NCBI GenBank assembly: GCA_028874175.1
Contig: JAPPLN010000008.1
Span: forward strand, 1-64,000
Reading direction: 5' to 3'
DNA length: 64,000 bases
Origin: Chloroflexota bacterium
Lineage (GTDB): Bacteria > Chloroflexota > UBA11872
How positions within the stretch are numbered: position 1 is the first letter of the stretch; each line of letters starts with the position of its first letter. Both the position numbers and the translations under genes were made by a program. This document shows, one piece after another, positions 1-8,014 of this stretch. The notes beneath the pieces are model-generated. The model was not told the DNA's origin and did not search any database. It saw only the letters and a list, made by a program, of their open reading frames with translations.

Positions 1-328
1 CGGCGCCCCGGGCCCCCCCGGCGGCGCCCGCCCCCCCCGCGACCGTTTTAGGCGATTTTTTTGGCGAGGATGCGAATTTTCGGGGTTGGGCGCGGAGCGG
101 AGGCTTTGAGGGAACAGCGAGGCGGGATCCGCGACAGGACGACCGGACAGCGCGACGGGACGGCCGAACAGGTTCACTTCGAGAAACAGGGGCGGAGGGA
201 GCGGTGGGCATACGGTGGACGCGAGGGCTGGGACGATCACCCCTAGTGTACTCTGAACGATAACGAGCGGCAAGGAAGAGCGTGGGAACGACGGGGCCAG
301 CGAGACTCACGACGCGTTATTCAGGCAG

Positions 329-454
329 GTGTTCACCGAAATCTCGGCGATGTGTTCAGTTTTTGCCCGGATGTGTTCACTTTTCGGGCGAATGTGTTCA
401 GTTTCCGGCCCGATGTGTTCACTTTTGAGGGTCATGTGTTCAGTGAGGAAGGGA
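329..454. repeat. Array A: six 21-bp direct repeats, TGTGTTCA type
   Basis: Six units begin at 329, 350, 371, 392, 413 and 434, each exactly 21 bases after the last. The conserved core of a unit is ATGTGTTCAGTTT or ATGTGTTCACTTT followed by a variable C/G-rich half. The first unit is degenerate (GGTGTTCACC). Multiple short repeats of this kind at one end are known for IS21-family insertion sequences, where they are thought to bind transposase. No transposase gene is beside the array, so a remnant end, a non-autonomous element or another protein-binding array are all possible. Confidence 0.85.
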
Positions 455-593
455 AGAGGGCAGAGAGAAGAGTAGTGAGCGAGGAGGGGGAAATGCGCTC
501 GGGGGGCGTGCGTGGACGGGGCGGCAGGTTGCGCTGGGAGTGATCATGGCGCTGGGTCCCGGCCGCGGACGCCGGGATGACGGGGGGACGGGG

Positions 594-763
594 ATGTGTC
601 CACTCTGTGAGGCCGATGTGTCCAGTTTTGGGCCCGATGTGTCAACTTTTCGGCCGAATGTGTCCAGTTTCGGGGGCAATGTGTCCAGTTTCGGGGGCAA
701 TGTGTCCAGTTTCCGGCCCAATGTGTCCACTTGGACCTGGTGACGTGTTCGGGGTTTCCGGCG
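594..763. repeat. Array B: seven to eight 21-22-bp direct repeats, TGTGTCCA type
   Basis: Units begin at 594, 616, 637, 658, 679, 700 and 721, with a weak eighth at 743. Spacing is 21 except for 22 at the first and last steps. The core is ATGTGTCCAGTTT, and two central units (658 and 679) are identical. Orientation is the same as array A, but the core differs at one fixed base (TGTGTCCA against TGTGTTCA). A 139-base non-repeat stretch separates the arrays. The fixed difference suggests two related binding specificities or two related element ends rather than one array interrupted by an insertion. Confidence 0.85.
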
Positions 764-815
764 ACGAAACGCCGTTCGCTCCCCCTGCTCGGGGGCGGGC
801 GATGAGGACGAACGG

Positions 816-2498
816 TCAGTCCCAGGCCCGTGGCGCGATGCCGGCGATGTCGGTTTTGACGTCGATCACGGCGGCCCGGTCGGATGACAGGGCACGGTCC
901 AAGGCCCCTTCCATTTCGGACGGTCGGGTGACGGTGATGCCTTCGCAGCCCATGGTTTCGGCGACGGCGGCGAAGTCGGCGTCGTTGAGCTTCCAGAGCC
1001 GGTCGGAGCCGGGGGTTGCACCGCCGTAGATGCGTTCGTTGAGCGCCTGCTCCTGGTTGAGGGAGGCGTTGTTGTTGACGACGGTGACGGTGCGGATGCC
1101 GTAGCGGGCGGCGGTATCGAGCTCGGTGAGGTGGTACCACATGCCGCCGTCGCCGGTGAAGCAGACGACGGGACGATCAGGCGCGGCGCACCTGGCGCCG
1201 ATGGCGGCGGGCAGGCCCCAGCCCAGGGAGCCGGCGCAGCGGATGAAGCTCTGGCCGGGCGAGGTGAGGTCTATCAGGGTGCCGGTCCAGATGCCGGCGT
1301 GGCCGGTGTCGGATAGCAGGATGGCGTCAGATGGCAACAGGCGGGTGAGCTCGCCGCAGAGACGCTCAGGGCGCATGGGGACCTGGTCGGAGGTTAGAAG
1401 CGGTTCGACCCCTGCTTGCCAGGTACGGACGAGGGACTGGACGCGCTGGATCCAGGATTCGCGTGACGCCGGGGGAGGCGTCGAGTCGGACTCGACCTGA
1501 CCCAGGAGCCTGCGGAGGCCGGCGCGGGCGTCGGCGAGGAGGCCGACGTTGATGGGGAACGAGCGGCCGAGCTCGGCGGCGTTTATGTCAAGTTGGACGA
1601 TACGAGCGCCGGGTCGCGGAAGCTTCCAGATGTTGGTGACCTGTTCGCCCTTGTGACTGCCGATGAAAAAGGCGAGATCTACTTCGGCGAAGACTCGGTT
1701 GGCGCATTCGCGGGAGTAGGTTCCGGAGACGCCGACGGCGAGGGGATGGTCAGCGGGGAAGGTCTCCTTGGCGTTGAGGGAGGTGATGACCGGAATGTTG
1801 AGGGCTTCGGCCAGTTGGACCAGTTCGTCGCGGGCGCCGGAGGCGCGGACGCCGCCGCCGGCGACGATGACGGGGCGGGAGGCCTGCGCCAGCTCGGCCA
1901 GGGCGGCGCGGACGCTGGCCGAGTCGGGCTCGGGGCGGAAGGGGGGCGTGCGGCGGAATGGTTCCTCGACGATGACGTCGAGGTCGTCCTCGGCCGTCAT
2001 GATGTCGCCGCCGGTGATGCCCCAGAGGTCGAGGTGGGCGGGGCCCGGGGTGCCTGAAACGACTTCGCGCAGGGCCTGGCGCAGGAAGATGGGGAACTCT
2101 TCGAGGGAGGTCGCCGGGGTGCTGAACTTGGTGACTGCTTCGAAGGGGGCCGAGTGGTCGACCTCCTGATAGGCGTGGCGGTTCTGCATGATCTGGCGCA
2201 GGCGGCCGGTGAGGGCGATGACGGGCGAGCAGGCCAGGTAGGCATCCTGGAGGCCGGCGGCCAGGTTGAGCGCTCCGACCGACTGGGCGCCGCAGACGCC
2301 TGCACCGCCGCTAATGCGGGCGTAGCCGTCGGCCATGTAGGCCGCGCCCTTCTCGGTGTGGGCCATGACTGGTTCGACGCCGACGCGTTCGAGCTCGGGC
2401 ATGGCCTCGGGCACGCTGACGGGCATGAAGAAGTAGTGGGTGACGCCGTAGCCGTGGAGGGTTTCGGCGAGGAAGCGCGCGCCGCTCATTGTGGGCAT
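816..2498 (-). CDS. Thiamine-diphosphate-dependent enzyme, acetolactate synthase large-subunit type
   Basis: A 560-residue protein with the three-domain layout of the acetolactate synthase, benzoylformate decarboxylase and glyoxylate carboligase superfamily. The N-terminal Pyr domain carries the cofactor-activating glutamate in HTEKGAAYMADGYAR (E49). The C-terminal PP domain has the metal and diphosphate motif GDGG at 449-452 followed 26 residues later by NNN at 475-477. The start ATG is preceded on the minus strand by AAAGGGA at good spacing. No acetolactate synthase small subunit is adjacent, so it need not act in branched-chain amino acid synthesis. A decarboxylase or carboligase of unknown substrate fits equally well. 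The gene stands alone. Confidence 0.85.
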   Translation of the reverse strand: MPTMSGARFLAETLHGYGVTHYFFMPVSVPEAMPELERVGVEPVMAHTEKGAAYMADGYARISGGAGVCGAQSVGALNLAAGLQDAYLACSPVIALTGRLRQIMQNRHAYQEVDHSAPFEAVTKFSTPATSLEEFPIFLRQALREVVSGTPGPAHLDLWGITGGDIMTAEDDLDVIVEEPFRRTPPFRPEPDSASVRAALAELAQASRPVIVAGGGVRASGARDELVQLAEALNIPVITSLNAKETFPADHPLAVGVSGTYSRECANRVFAEVDLAFFIGSHKGEQVTNIWKLPRPGARIVQLDINAAELGRSFPINVGLLADARAGLRRLLGQVESDSTPPPASRESWIQRVQSLVRTWQAGVEPLLTSDQVPMRPERLCGELTRLLPSDAILLSDTGHAGIWTGTLIDLTSPGQSFIRCAGSLGWGLPAAIGARCAAPDRPVVCFTGDGGMWYHLTELDTAARYGIRTVTVVNNNASLNQEQALNERIYGGATPGSDRLWKLNDADFAAVAETMGCEGITVTRPSEMEGALDRALSSDRAAVIDVKTDIAGIAPRAWD

Positions 2499-2841
2499 TG
2501 GGAATCCCTTTCCTGGTCAGCGCTGGCGTTGCGCTTCGGCCGCTCGCGGTACCCGCATCCTGCCACGCGAGACCTCGGCGTAAGCCGGGGGTGGTTACCC
2601 GGACGACGCTCACGCCAACACTCTCCCAGGGAGAAAGGGAGAAAGAGCGGCCGCGCATCTGAGGAGCAGGCGAGATTCGCAGCGGTCTACCAGGAGAGGG
2701 ATTAGAGGCGGCTGCACCGAATATGAGGTGGCCGATTTCAATCAAACACCTGGCGGCGCCTGGGCGTTGTATAGGTGAGAAGCGGGCCACGGCGGAGGGG
2801 ATTGCCTGGATGCCGTGGGGACGCGGGCTGGGTGAGCGGGG
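2499..2841. other. Intergenic region between divergent genes
   Basis: 343 bases separate the divergent thiamine-diphosphate enzyme and sigma factor genes and should hold promoters for both. I see only weak short inverted repeats (for example CTCGGC-GTAA-GCCGGG at 2574-2589) and purine-rich AGGGAGAAAGGGAGAAAG near 2628. No gene, tRNA or clear sigma-70 promoter could be recognised. Confidence 0.5.
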
Positions 2842-3333
2842 ATGCCTGAGCTGGAGCTAGGGGAGCTTTACGAGGAGTTTGAGCAGGACATGTTGCGCTT
2901 TGGGACGAGCATCAGCGGGAGCCGGGACGCGGCCGAGGACCTAGTTCACGAGTCGTTTCTGCGGGCGATGGCGCATCTGCCGCTGCTGGGTCGGCTGACG
3001 CGGTACCAGCGGCGGTCCTGGTTTTTCACGACGCTGAAGCGGATTCACCTGGACGAGGTGGCGGCGCGGCGACGGCGTGAAGCGTTGAGCGATCGGCTTG
3101 GCCGCTGGAACGAGACGGCGGCCGAGGATTCGTACCGGCTGGACGACTTTGCGGTCTTAGACCTGGTGCCGCCGCAGCATCGCGCGTTGGTGGTGCAGCG
3201 CTATGTAGTAGGGATGAGCAGCCAGGAGATTGGCCGTCAGCTTGGGGTGCCGGCGGCGACGGTTCGATCACGGCTGCACCACGCGATGAAGCAGATTCGG
3301 CAACGGGAACGAGACGGCGGCGATGAACTTTGA
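2842..3333 (+). CDS. ECF-type RNA polymerase sigma factor
   Basis: A 163-residue two-domain sigma factor of the extracytoplasmic function class. Region 2 is recognisable in DAAEDLVHESFLRA (about 29-42) and in the basic stretch WFFTTLKRIHLDEVAARRRR (60-79), which in this family opens and reads the -10 element. Region 4, about 110-152, has the helix-turn-helix SSQEIGRQLGVPAATVRSRLHHAM that reads the -35 element. ATG at 2842 follows a purine-rich GGTGAGCGGGG. Its stop lies 65 bases before the next gene's likely ATG on the same strand. ECF factors usually have a dedicated anti-sigma partner. No membrane anti-sigma gene is next to it, only the repeat protein. Confidence 0.9.
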   Translation: MPELELGELYEEFEQDMLRFGTSISGSRDAAEDLVHESFLRAMAHLPLLGRLTRYQRRSWFFTTLKRIHLDEVAARRRREALSDRLGRWNETAAEDSYRLDDFAVLDLVPPQHRALVVQRYVVGMSSQEIGRQLGVPAATVRSRLHHAMKQIRQRERDGGDEL

Positions 3334-3398
3334 AAGCCGAGCACCCAGAAGCACTGCGCGTCGGACGAATGGGAACGACGCGAGAAAGGAGCCGTCAG

Positions 3399-4640
3399 AT
3401 GGCGGGTGAGACAAGCGGCGAGCAACAGCCGCGGACAATCAAGAACGTTGGCGTCCTGGACATGCGAAAGGCGACGACAGAGTCGTTCAGCCGGCCCACC
3501 CACTTCGAAAACGTGGGGATGCTGGTGTATTCGCCAGAGTCGCGACACCTGCTGGCGCAGGCGGCGATGGGGAACGTGGGTGTCACGCTGGAGGCGTCGA
3601 CCGACGCCCAACTCGTCCAGGGTGAGGTGACGATCTCCGCCGTATCGCTGAAAAACCGGACAGCGCCGCTGAGCCTCGTCGTGATGGGTCAGGTCGTCAT
3701 TGCCGAGGACGTGAAGGCCGATGTCCTTGAGGAAGGCTTGGGCGAACTGGCCGCGCTCGGCGTTGTTATCTGCCCGGAACGGCTGGCCGGGACCGTTCAG
3801 TCAAAGCTGACGAGTCAGATGGGCGGCGTGAAGACGTATCGCGGAGGAGATCTCCTGAGCCTGGTCACGGAGAGGCTGGTTCTTGATGACGCGTTTCTGC
3901 GGTCGCTGCCCGATGCAAGTCAGGTCGTTGCGGTGGGTTCGGTCGACGCGTGGGCAATTCTTCCGAACGAACTGATTGCCCGGAAGATCGAGTCGCTGGA
4001 GGTGATGGGCGGGAAGGTGCGCTGTCGCGGCGAGAACGCCGAAGCCATCCATGCGGTTCTCGATCAATCGATGGGCGCGACCGTTCGCGCGGTGCCGGTG
4101 GGATTCACGCCAATGCGACGCCTGCTGCGACTGAATCGCACCACGCTGGGGATGTTGCCGAGCCGAAGGGTGTATTGCCCCGAGACGGTGATCGTGGGTG
4201 ACGACATTGAGGCGGAGGACCTGCAGGGAGCCCTGGAAGCGCTAGTGGCCGAGGATCTGCTGATTTGCCCGGCCCGGTTGCAGGCGGCGATTGGCGCGAT
4301 CTGCAAGCTGGCGGATAGCAAGCCGATCTTCTATGAGGGTGAGTTGTGGCTGATCGGGACCGTGGAGACGCTGCGACCTAGCCGTTTCGACTTCCTAAAG
4401 GGGAAGGCCACCCTGGTGGTCACGGGCGTCCTGCAGATTGATTGCGACGTTGATCCAACGACGCTGTATGAGCGACTGCACGCGGTGCACAACTTCGGTG
4501 TCATTAGCTGCACGCCGGATCAGCAGGCGGCGCTGCGGGCGCGGCTGGAGATTGACGCGGGCGCCTTCTCGGAGACGACTGAGTCTGAGGAGGACGAGGG
4601 CAGTCCGGGGATGCAGAACATTGGGGTGCTGACGCTCTAG
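3399..4640 (+). CDS. Unrecognised protein with internal repeats, downstream of the ECF sigma factor
   Basis: I do not recognise this 413-residue protein. ATG at 3399 is chosen because AGAAAGGAG ends seven bases upstream. A TTG at 3330 overlapping the sigma stop codon would add 23 residues. It is soluble-looking, with no signal peptide or membrane segment. A unit of about 45 residues (beta-strand-like start, acidic helix with spaced leucines, then an I-C-P/T-containing turn) recurs near 93-137, 261-304 and 338-383, with a weaker copy near 175-223. The first and second halves (93-225 and 262-384) look like a duplication. Short NVGVL/NVGML/NIGVL motifs occur at 16, 38, 59 and at the extreme C-terminus, after an acidic stretch (400-410). 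Its position suggests a partner or regulator of the sigma factor. That is inference. Confidence 0.75.
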   Translation: MAGETSGEQQPRTIKNVGVLDMRKATTESFSRPTHFENVGMLVYSPESRHLLAQAAMGNVGVTLEASTDAQLVQGEVTISAVSLKNRTAPLSLVVMGQVVIAEDVKADVLEEGLGELAALGVVICPERLAGTVQSKLTSQMGGVKTYRGGDLLSLVTERLVLDDAFLRSLPDASQVVAVGSVDAWAILPNELIARKIESLEVMGGKVRCRGENAEAIHAVLDQSMGATVRAVPVGFTPMRRLLRLNRTTLGMLPSRRVYCPETVIVGDDIEAEDLQGALEALVAEDLLICPARLQAAIGAICKLADSKPIFYEGELWLIGTVETLRPSRFDFLKGKATLVVTGVLQIDCDVDPTTLYERLHAVHNFGVISCTPDQQAALRARLEIDAGAFSETTESEEDEGSPGMQNIGVLTL

Positions 4641-4735
4641 GCGGGTGGTGGATTGGGGATCAGGGTCGGCAACAGTCGCGTAGAGCCGCGTGTTCCCAAT
4701 AGCCGGGATGGGGCAGCTACCATGGGGGTTCAAGT

Positions 4736-4805
4736 CGTCGGGCCCACCAACGCTGGAAACAGCAGGCCCGACGCGCCGCCGGGGCGAGCGGTCTGGGCCG
4801 CTCGC
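4736..4805 (+). promoter_or_regulatory. Structured leader: two strong hairpins upstream of a solute-binding protein gene
   Basis: Two perfect inverted repeats lie 45-115 bases before the ATG at 4850. The first pairs CGTCGGGCC (4736-4744) with GGCCCGACG (4765-4773), and inside its loop GCTG-GAAA-CAGC (4752-4763) forms a second helix capped by a GNRA-type tetraloop. The second pairs GCGAGCGG (4784-4791) with CCGCTCGC (4798-4805) around a six-base loop. No U-tract follows, so this is not a classical terminator. A cis-acting RNA leader is plausible. It matches no riboswitch class I know. Confidence 0.5.
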
Positions 4806-4849
4806 GGCGTCCCGGCCAGCGTAGCGCCCCTCATCCGAGGAGCGGTTTG

Positions 4850-6364
4850 ATGCGCACGAAATCCAAGCAGAGCGAAGACCCCAATTGCCTGGGCCCGCGC
4901 GCCGCGACAGGCAGCGGGCGACTGATCACCCGACGGGGGCTTCTGGCCGCCGGAAGCGCCGGACTCGCGGGGGCGCTGCTGGCCGCTTGCGGGGAAGAGG
5001 AGTCGGAGCCGGCCACTCGGCTGCCCGCACCGCCAACGGCAAGCCATGAGACCGTGCAAGCGCGGGCGGTTGCGGCGACGGTGACCGAAGCGGCCCCACG
5101 CGACACGCGCGGCATTCCCGAGCCGGGCGCTCAGCGGCCGGTGAGCGTGGTGTTCACCGCGCCGACGTGGAGCGTCTGGGGTTTTGGGATCGAGCCGATG
5201 CTCCTGTCGGCGGGACTGGCGGCGTCGGCGGCGAGCGAGCGCCGGTATCGCTATGAGGGACGCACGATCACCGACCATTTCAAGAGCGATTACAGCCTTT
5301 CAGCGCAGCTGGATTCGCTGCCGGGCGGCGGAGCCGAGCTGGTGATGTTCCATGCCCACGATTTGCCGGATCTGCTGGCGGCCGAGCAGTTGCTGCCGCT
5401 TGACGATCATCTCCAATCCGACGCTGACTTCAATCGCGCGAATTACTGGCCAAGGACGCTGGAGACCGGATTTCACGATGGTGTCCAGTACACCCTGCCG
5501 GTTGCGGTGTCTCCGTGGACCATCGTGTTCAATCGCGATCTCGCCAAGGAGTCCGGGATTGAGGTACCGGAGCGCCTGGGCTTTGACCAAGCCGCGTTTC
5601 TGCAGGCGGGACTGGCGATGCAGGGCGGTCCCTCGATCGAGGGGCGAGAGGAAGGGCTTGGGTTCTTTCTGGATGTTGACCCGCGGCCAGGACCAGGCGG
5701 CGACTACGCAAGCTGGCCGCCCGCTTACGTGTTCATGCAAGCGGCGCTGGGCGATCTGCGCGGCGCGAGCGGGACGTTTGAGGCCCTGCGTAGCGCGGAG
5801 GCGCTGGAGGTCGCGCAGTTCTTCCACGACATGGCGCACGTTTACGGGTTCGCGCCGAAACCCGAGCGGTCGGGCGACCGCGTGTGGATTTCCTATTACG
5901 AGGGAAGCATCGGCATGTTCGGCGGGCTGATCGAAGGCCCAGGCTATGGCTGGCTGCGCACTGACCACTCTCCAAACCAGGTGTTGCTGCCGTTCCCGTC
6001 GTTCGGTCGCCGGGGTAATCCAGCGGATGTCTGGACGATGATCGGCATCTCGGCCAAGACCTCGGAACCTGGGGTGGCGTACGACGCCATGCGCGCCCTT
6101 GAGCGCTCCCTGCGCGATGTTGCGTTCGTGCCGGCCGCCAAGTCCACGCCTGAACAGCTGCGCGCGATTGCGCCGGCGCTGCTGGATGAGGAACTCCAGA
6201 TGCTGGTGGATCTGATGGCTAGCGCCTCGTACGTTCGACTCTCACGGCAGGAGCGCGGGGTGTTGACCAATGCCATTGACGCGGGAATCGTGCTGGAGGG
6301 CATATCGGCGCAAGAGGCCCTGCTGGACGCCGCGACTAATCTGCAGATCCTGGCGGATCGCTAA
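4850..6364 (+). CDS. Tat-exported lipoprotein, extracellular solute-binding protein family 1
   Basis: A 504-residue substrate-binding protein of the sugar-type ABC class. The N-terminus has a twin-arginine motif ITRRGLL (R28-R29), a hydrophobic stretch and a lipobox LLAAC with the lipidated cysteine at 47, followed by an Ala/Pro-rich tether. The body shows the family pattern: acidic loops, a VAVSPWTIVFNRDL segment as in carbohydrate-binding proteins, and a C-terminal helical region. ATG at 4850 follows GAGGAG (4837-4842) at seven bases. No permease or ATPase gene is adjacent, so it is an orphan that may share a transporter encoded elsewhere. The substrate cannot be told from sequence. Confidence 0.8.
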   Translation: MRTKSKQSEDPNCLGPRAATGSGRLITRRGLLAAGSAGLAGALLAACGEEESEPATRLPAPPTASHETVQARAVAATVTEAAPRDTRGIPEPGAQRPVSVVFTAPTWSVWGFGIEPMLLSAGLAASAASERRYRYEGRTITDHFKSDYSLSAQLDSLPGGGAELVMFHAHDLPDLLAAEQLLPLDDHLQSDADFNRANYWPRTLETGFHDGVQYTLPVAVSPWTIVFNRDLAKESGIEVPERLGFDQAAFLQAGLAMQGGPSIEGREEGLGFFLDVDPRPGPGGDYASWPPAYVFMQAALGDLRGASGTFEALRSAEALEVAQFFHDMAHVYGFAPKPERSGDRVWISYYEGSIGMFGGLIEGPGYGWLRTDHSPNQVLLPFPSFGRRGNPADVWTMIGISAKTSEPGVAYDAMRALERSLRDVAFVPAAKSTPEQLRAIAPALLDEELQMLVDLMASASYVRLSRQERGVLTNAIDAGIVLEGISAQEALLDAATNLQILADR

Positions 6365-6710
6365 CGCGCGGCCGGGTTCTTAGCCACCCTTGGCAGTCCA
6401 CGGCAGGGGCGGTTCGCGGACCGCCCCTGCGCGGCGCGACGTCTCTCGTTCATGGTGTGTGGCTTCCCGGCATGCGCGCCCCTGGTGGCGATCTTGACCG
6501 AACTCGACGATGGTTGCCCGGCCCCCACCCCAATCCCGAGCCCAGTCTTGACAGCACGGCGGTTCGTTGCGTATACGTTGGGTAGGCGCTCTAGTGGGAG
6601 CCCCCGAGTCCGCGACAAGGGTTTAACCCGCCCCCGCAACCTCCCAGCTTCTCGGCACGACTCTTTTCGGCCTGATCACGCGGACAGCAGGCCACTTGAA
6701 AGGAGTGCGT
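6365..6710. other. Intergenic region with terminator-like hairpin
   Basis: 346 bases between the solute-binding protein stop and the likely start of the SAICAR synthase. It holds a strong hairpin at 6403-6430 and, at its end, a clear ribosome binding site AAAGGAG (6699-6705) for the ATG at 6711. Short open frames crossing it show no protein-like pattern. Confidence 0.5.
6403..6430 (+). terminator. Perfect 11-bp hairpin after the solute-binding protein gene
   Basis: GCAGGGGCGGT (6403-6413) pairs without mismatch with ACCGCCCCTGC (6420-6430) around a six-base loop, 38 bases after the stop codon. There is no T-tract, so intrinsic termination is uncertain. It may protect the mRNA 3' end or be a dispersed palindromic repeat. 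Confidence 0.5.
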
Positions 6711-7985
6711 ATGTGCCCCCGCAGTCTCCCTCTGCGTCCGAGCCTGGAACACCTTCAGAAACAGGCCAAGGCTCTACTTAAGGCTGTGAATGAGGGCGAT
6801 CGAGACGCCGCGCTGAAATTCCGAGCAGCACGCCCCGCGTTGGCCCAGGCATCCGCCGCCGAATTCGCCACGGCCAAGCTATCCCTGCGCGACGCTCAAG
6901 CCGCAATCGCTCGCGAGTACGGCTTCGAGCGGTGGTCCGACCTCAAGAAGCGCGTTACCGAGCTGTCCCAGCGTGCCCTCGCAGAGGTCGAGACAGTGGC
7001 GAACGCCATTTACACCCCAGAGGGGTACACGGAGCGAATTCGACAAGTGCTCGGCAACTGCCTCATTGAGACAAATCTCGCCCAAGGTGAGAAGTTCGAA
7101 GCCAAAGTACGGGACCGATACGATCTCGGGGACCGGATGGTGCTGATTACCACCGACCGACAGAGCGCCTTCGATCGGGTGCTGGCCGCGATCCCCTTCA
7201 AAGGGCAGGTCCTCAACATGACGAGCGCATGGTGGTTTGAGCGGACCCGCCATATTGTGCCGAATCAGGTCCTATCAGTCCCCGATCCTAACGTCACGAT
7301 TGCCAAGAGATGCACCGTCTTTCCGATCGAGTTTGTGATGCGTGGATATATCACCGGAACCACGAGCACCGCCCTCTGGACGGTCTACCAACGTGGTGAG
7401 CGTCACTACTGTGGCATCGATTTGCCCGACGGGCTGGTGAAGAACCAGAAGCTGCCGACGAACTACCTCACGCCGACCACCAAGGCAGAGGATCACGACC
7501 GTCCGATCAGCCCTGATGAGATCGTGTCCGAAGGTTGGATGACGTCCGATGAATGGGAGCGTTGCAGCCGCATCGCGCAGGAACTTTTTGCTTTCGGTCA
7601 AGCCGAGGCAGCGAAGCGTGGCCTTATTCTCGTCGATACCAAGTATGAGATGGGCCGTGACGAGAACGGTGAGATCCTCCTGATCGACGAGATTCACACC
7701 CCTGACTCCAGTCGCTATTGGATCGCCGACACTTATCAGCAGCGCATGCGGGAGGGACAGGAACCCGACAACGTCGACAAGGAATTCCTGCGGCTCTGGT
7801 TCACGGCGAACTGTGATCCCTACGAGGATGAGGTCCTCCCAGCAGCGCCGGACGACCTTGTCATCGAGCTCTCACGACGCTACATCTACCTCTACGAGAA
7901 GATCACCGGTCGCACTTTCGAGTTTCCAGGGGCGGACCAACCCATAGAGACGCGTTTGGCCAGCAACGTTCAAGGAGTCACATGA
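6711..7985 (+). CDS. purC: SAICAR synthase with an unusual N-terminal helical domain
   Basis: Phosphoribosylaminoimidazole-succinocarboxamide synthase condenses CAIR with aspartate using ATP in purine synthesis. Residues about 95-424 match the longer eukaryote/actinobacteria-like form: DRMVLITTDRQSAFDRVLA near the ATP site, FPIEFVMRGYITGTTSTALW, and LILVDTKYEMG followed by DEIHTPDSSRYW. The first 85 residues form a separate helical module (LEHLQKQAKALLKAV ... LRDAQAAIAREYGFERWSDLKK), which I know as the N-terminal cap of many ankyrin-type bacterial proteins, not of PurC. ATG at 6711 is preceded by AAAGGAG; a TTG at 6696 is possible but lies upstream of that site. Codon use looks less GC-rich than neighbours and no other pur gene is adjacent. 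Confidence 0.85.
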   Translation: MCPRSLPLRPSLEHLQKQAKALLKAVNEGDRDAALKFRAARPALAQASAAEFATAKLSLRDAQAAIAREYGFERWSDLKKRVTELSQRALAEVETVANAIYTPEGYTERIRQVLGNCLIETNLAQGEKFEAKVRDRYDLGDRMVLITTDRQSAFDRVLAAIPFKGQVLNMTSAWWFERTRHIVPNQVLSVPDPNVTIAKRCTVFPIEFVMRGYITGTTSTALWTVYQRGERHYCGIDLPDGLVKNQKLPTNYLTPTTKAEDHDRPISPDEIVSEGWMTSDEWERCSRIAQELFAFGQAEAAKRGLILVDTKYEMGRDENGEILLIDEIHTPDSSRYWIADTYQQRMREGQEPDNVDKEFLRLWFTANCDPYEDEVLPAAPDDLVIELSRRYIYLYEKITGRTFEFPGADQPIETRLASNVQGVT

Positions 7986-8014
7986 GGGCGTACGGAGGGC
8001 AATAAGAACCAACG

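Larger units (their letters stand above)
1..815. other. Gene-free segment with two short tandem repeat arrays
   Basis: No convincing coding region is visible here. The first 45 bases are almost pure G and C. Short open frames exist on both strands, but several are opened only by the 21-bp repeats, whose period is a multiple of three, and they translate to heptapeptide repeats without a ribosome binding site. The segment ends at the stop codon of the minus-strand thiamine-diphosphate enzyme. The repeat arrays at 329-454 and 594-763 are the only structure I can support. Confidence 0.7.

Noticed and set aside
440-730. Minus-strand open frame encoding heptapeptide repeats (LDTxxxK-like)
   Set aside because: It exists only because the 21-bp repeat period is divisible by three. 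No ribosome binding site, and the same array is open in other frames too.
329-763. CRISPR array
   Set aside because: The period is 21 bases with a conserved core and half-conserved remainder, so there are no repeat-length direct repeats with unique spacers. No cas genes are nearby.
816-2498. Assignment as biosynthetic acetolactate synthase (ilvB)
   Set aside because: The superfamily is clear, but no ilvN, ilvC or other branched-chain gene is adjacent and substrate residues cannot be assigned by eye.
4725-4755. GGTTCAAGT followed by GGGCCCACCA, resembling a tRNA T-arm and CCA end
   Set aside because: No T-stem pairing, no matching acceptor strand and no D-arm or anticodon arm upstream. The bases belong to the hairpin described instead.
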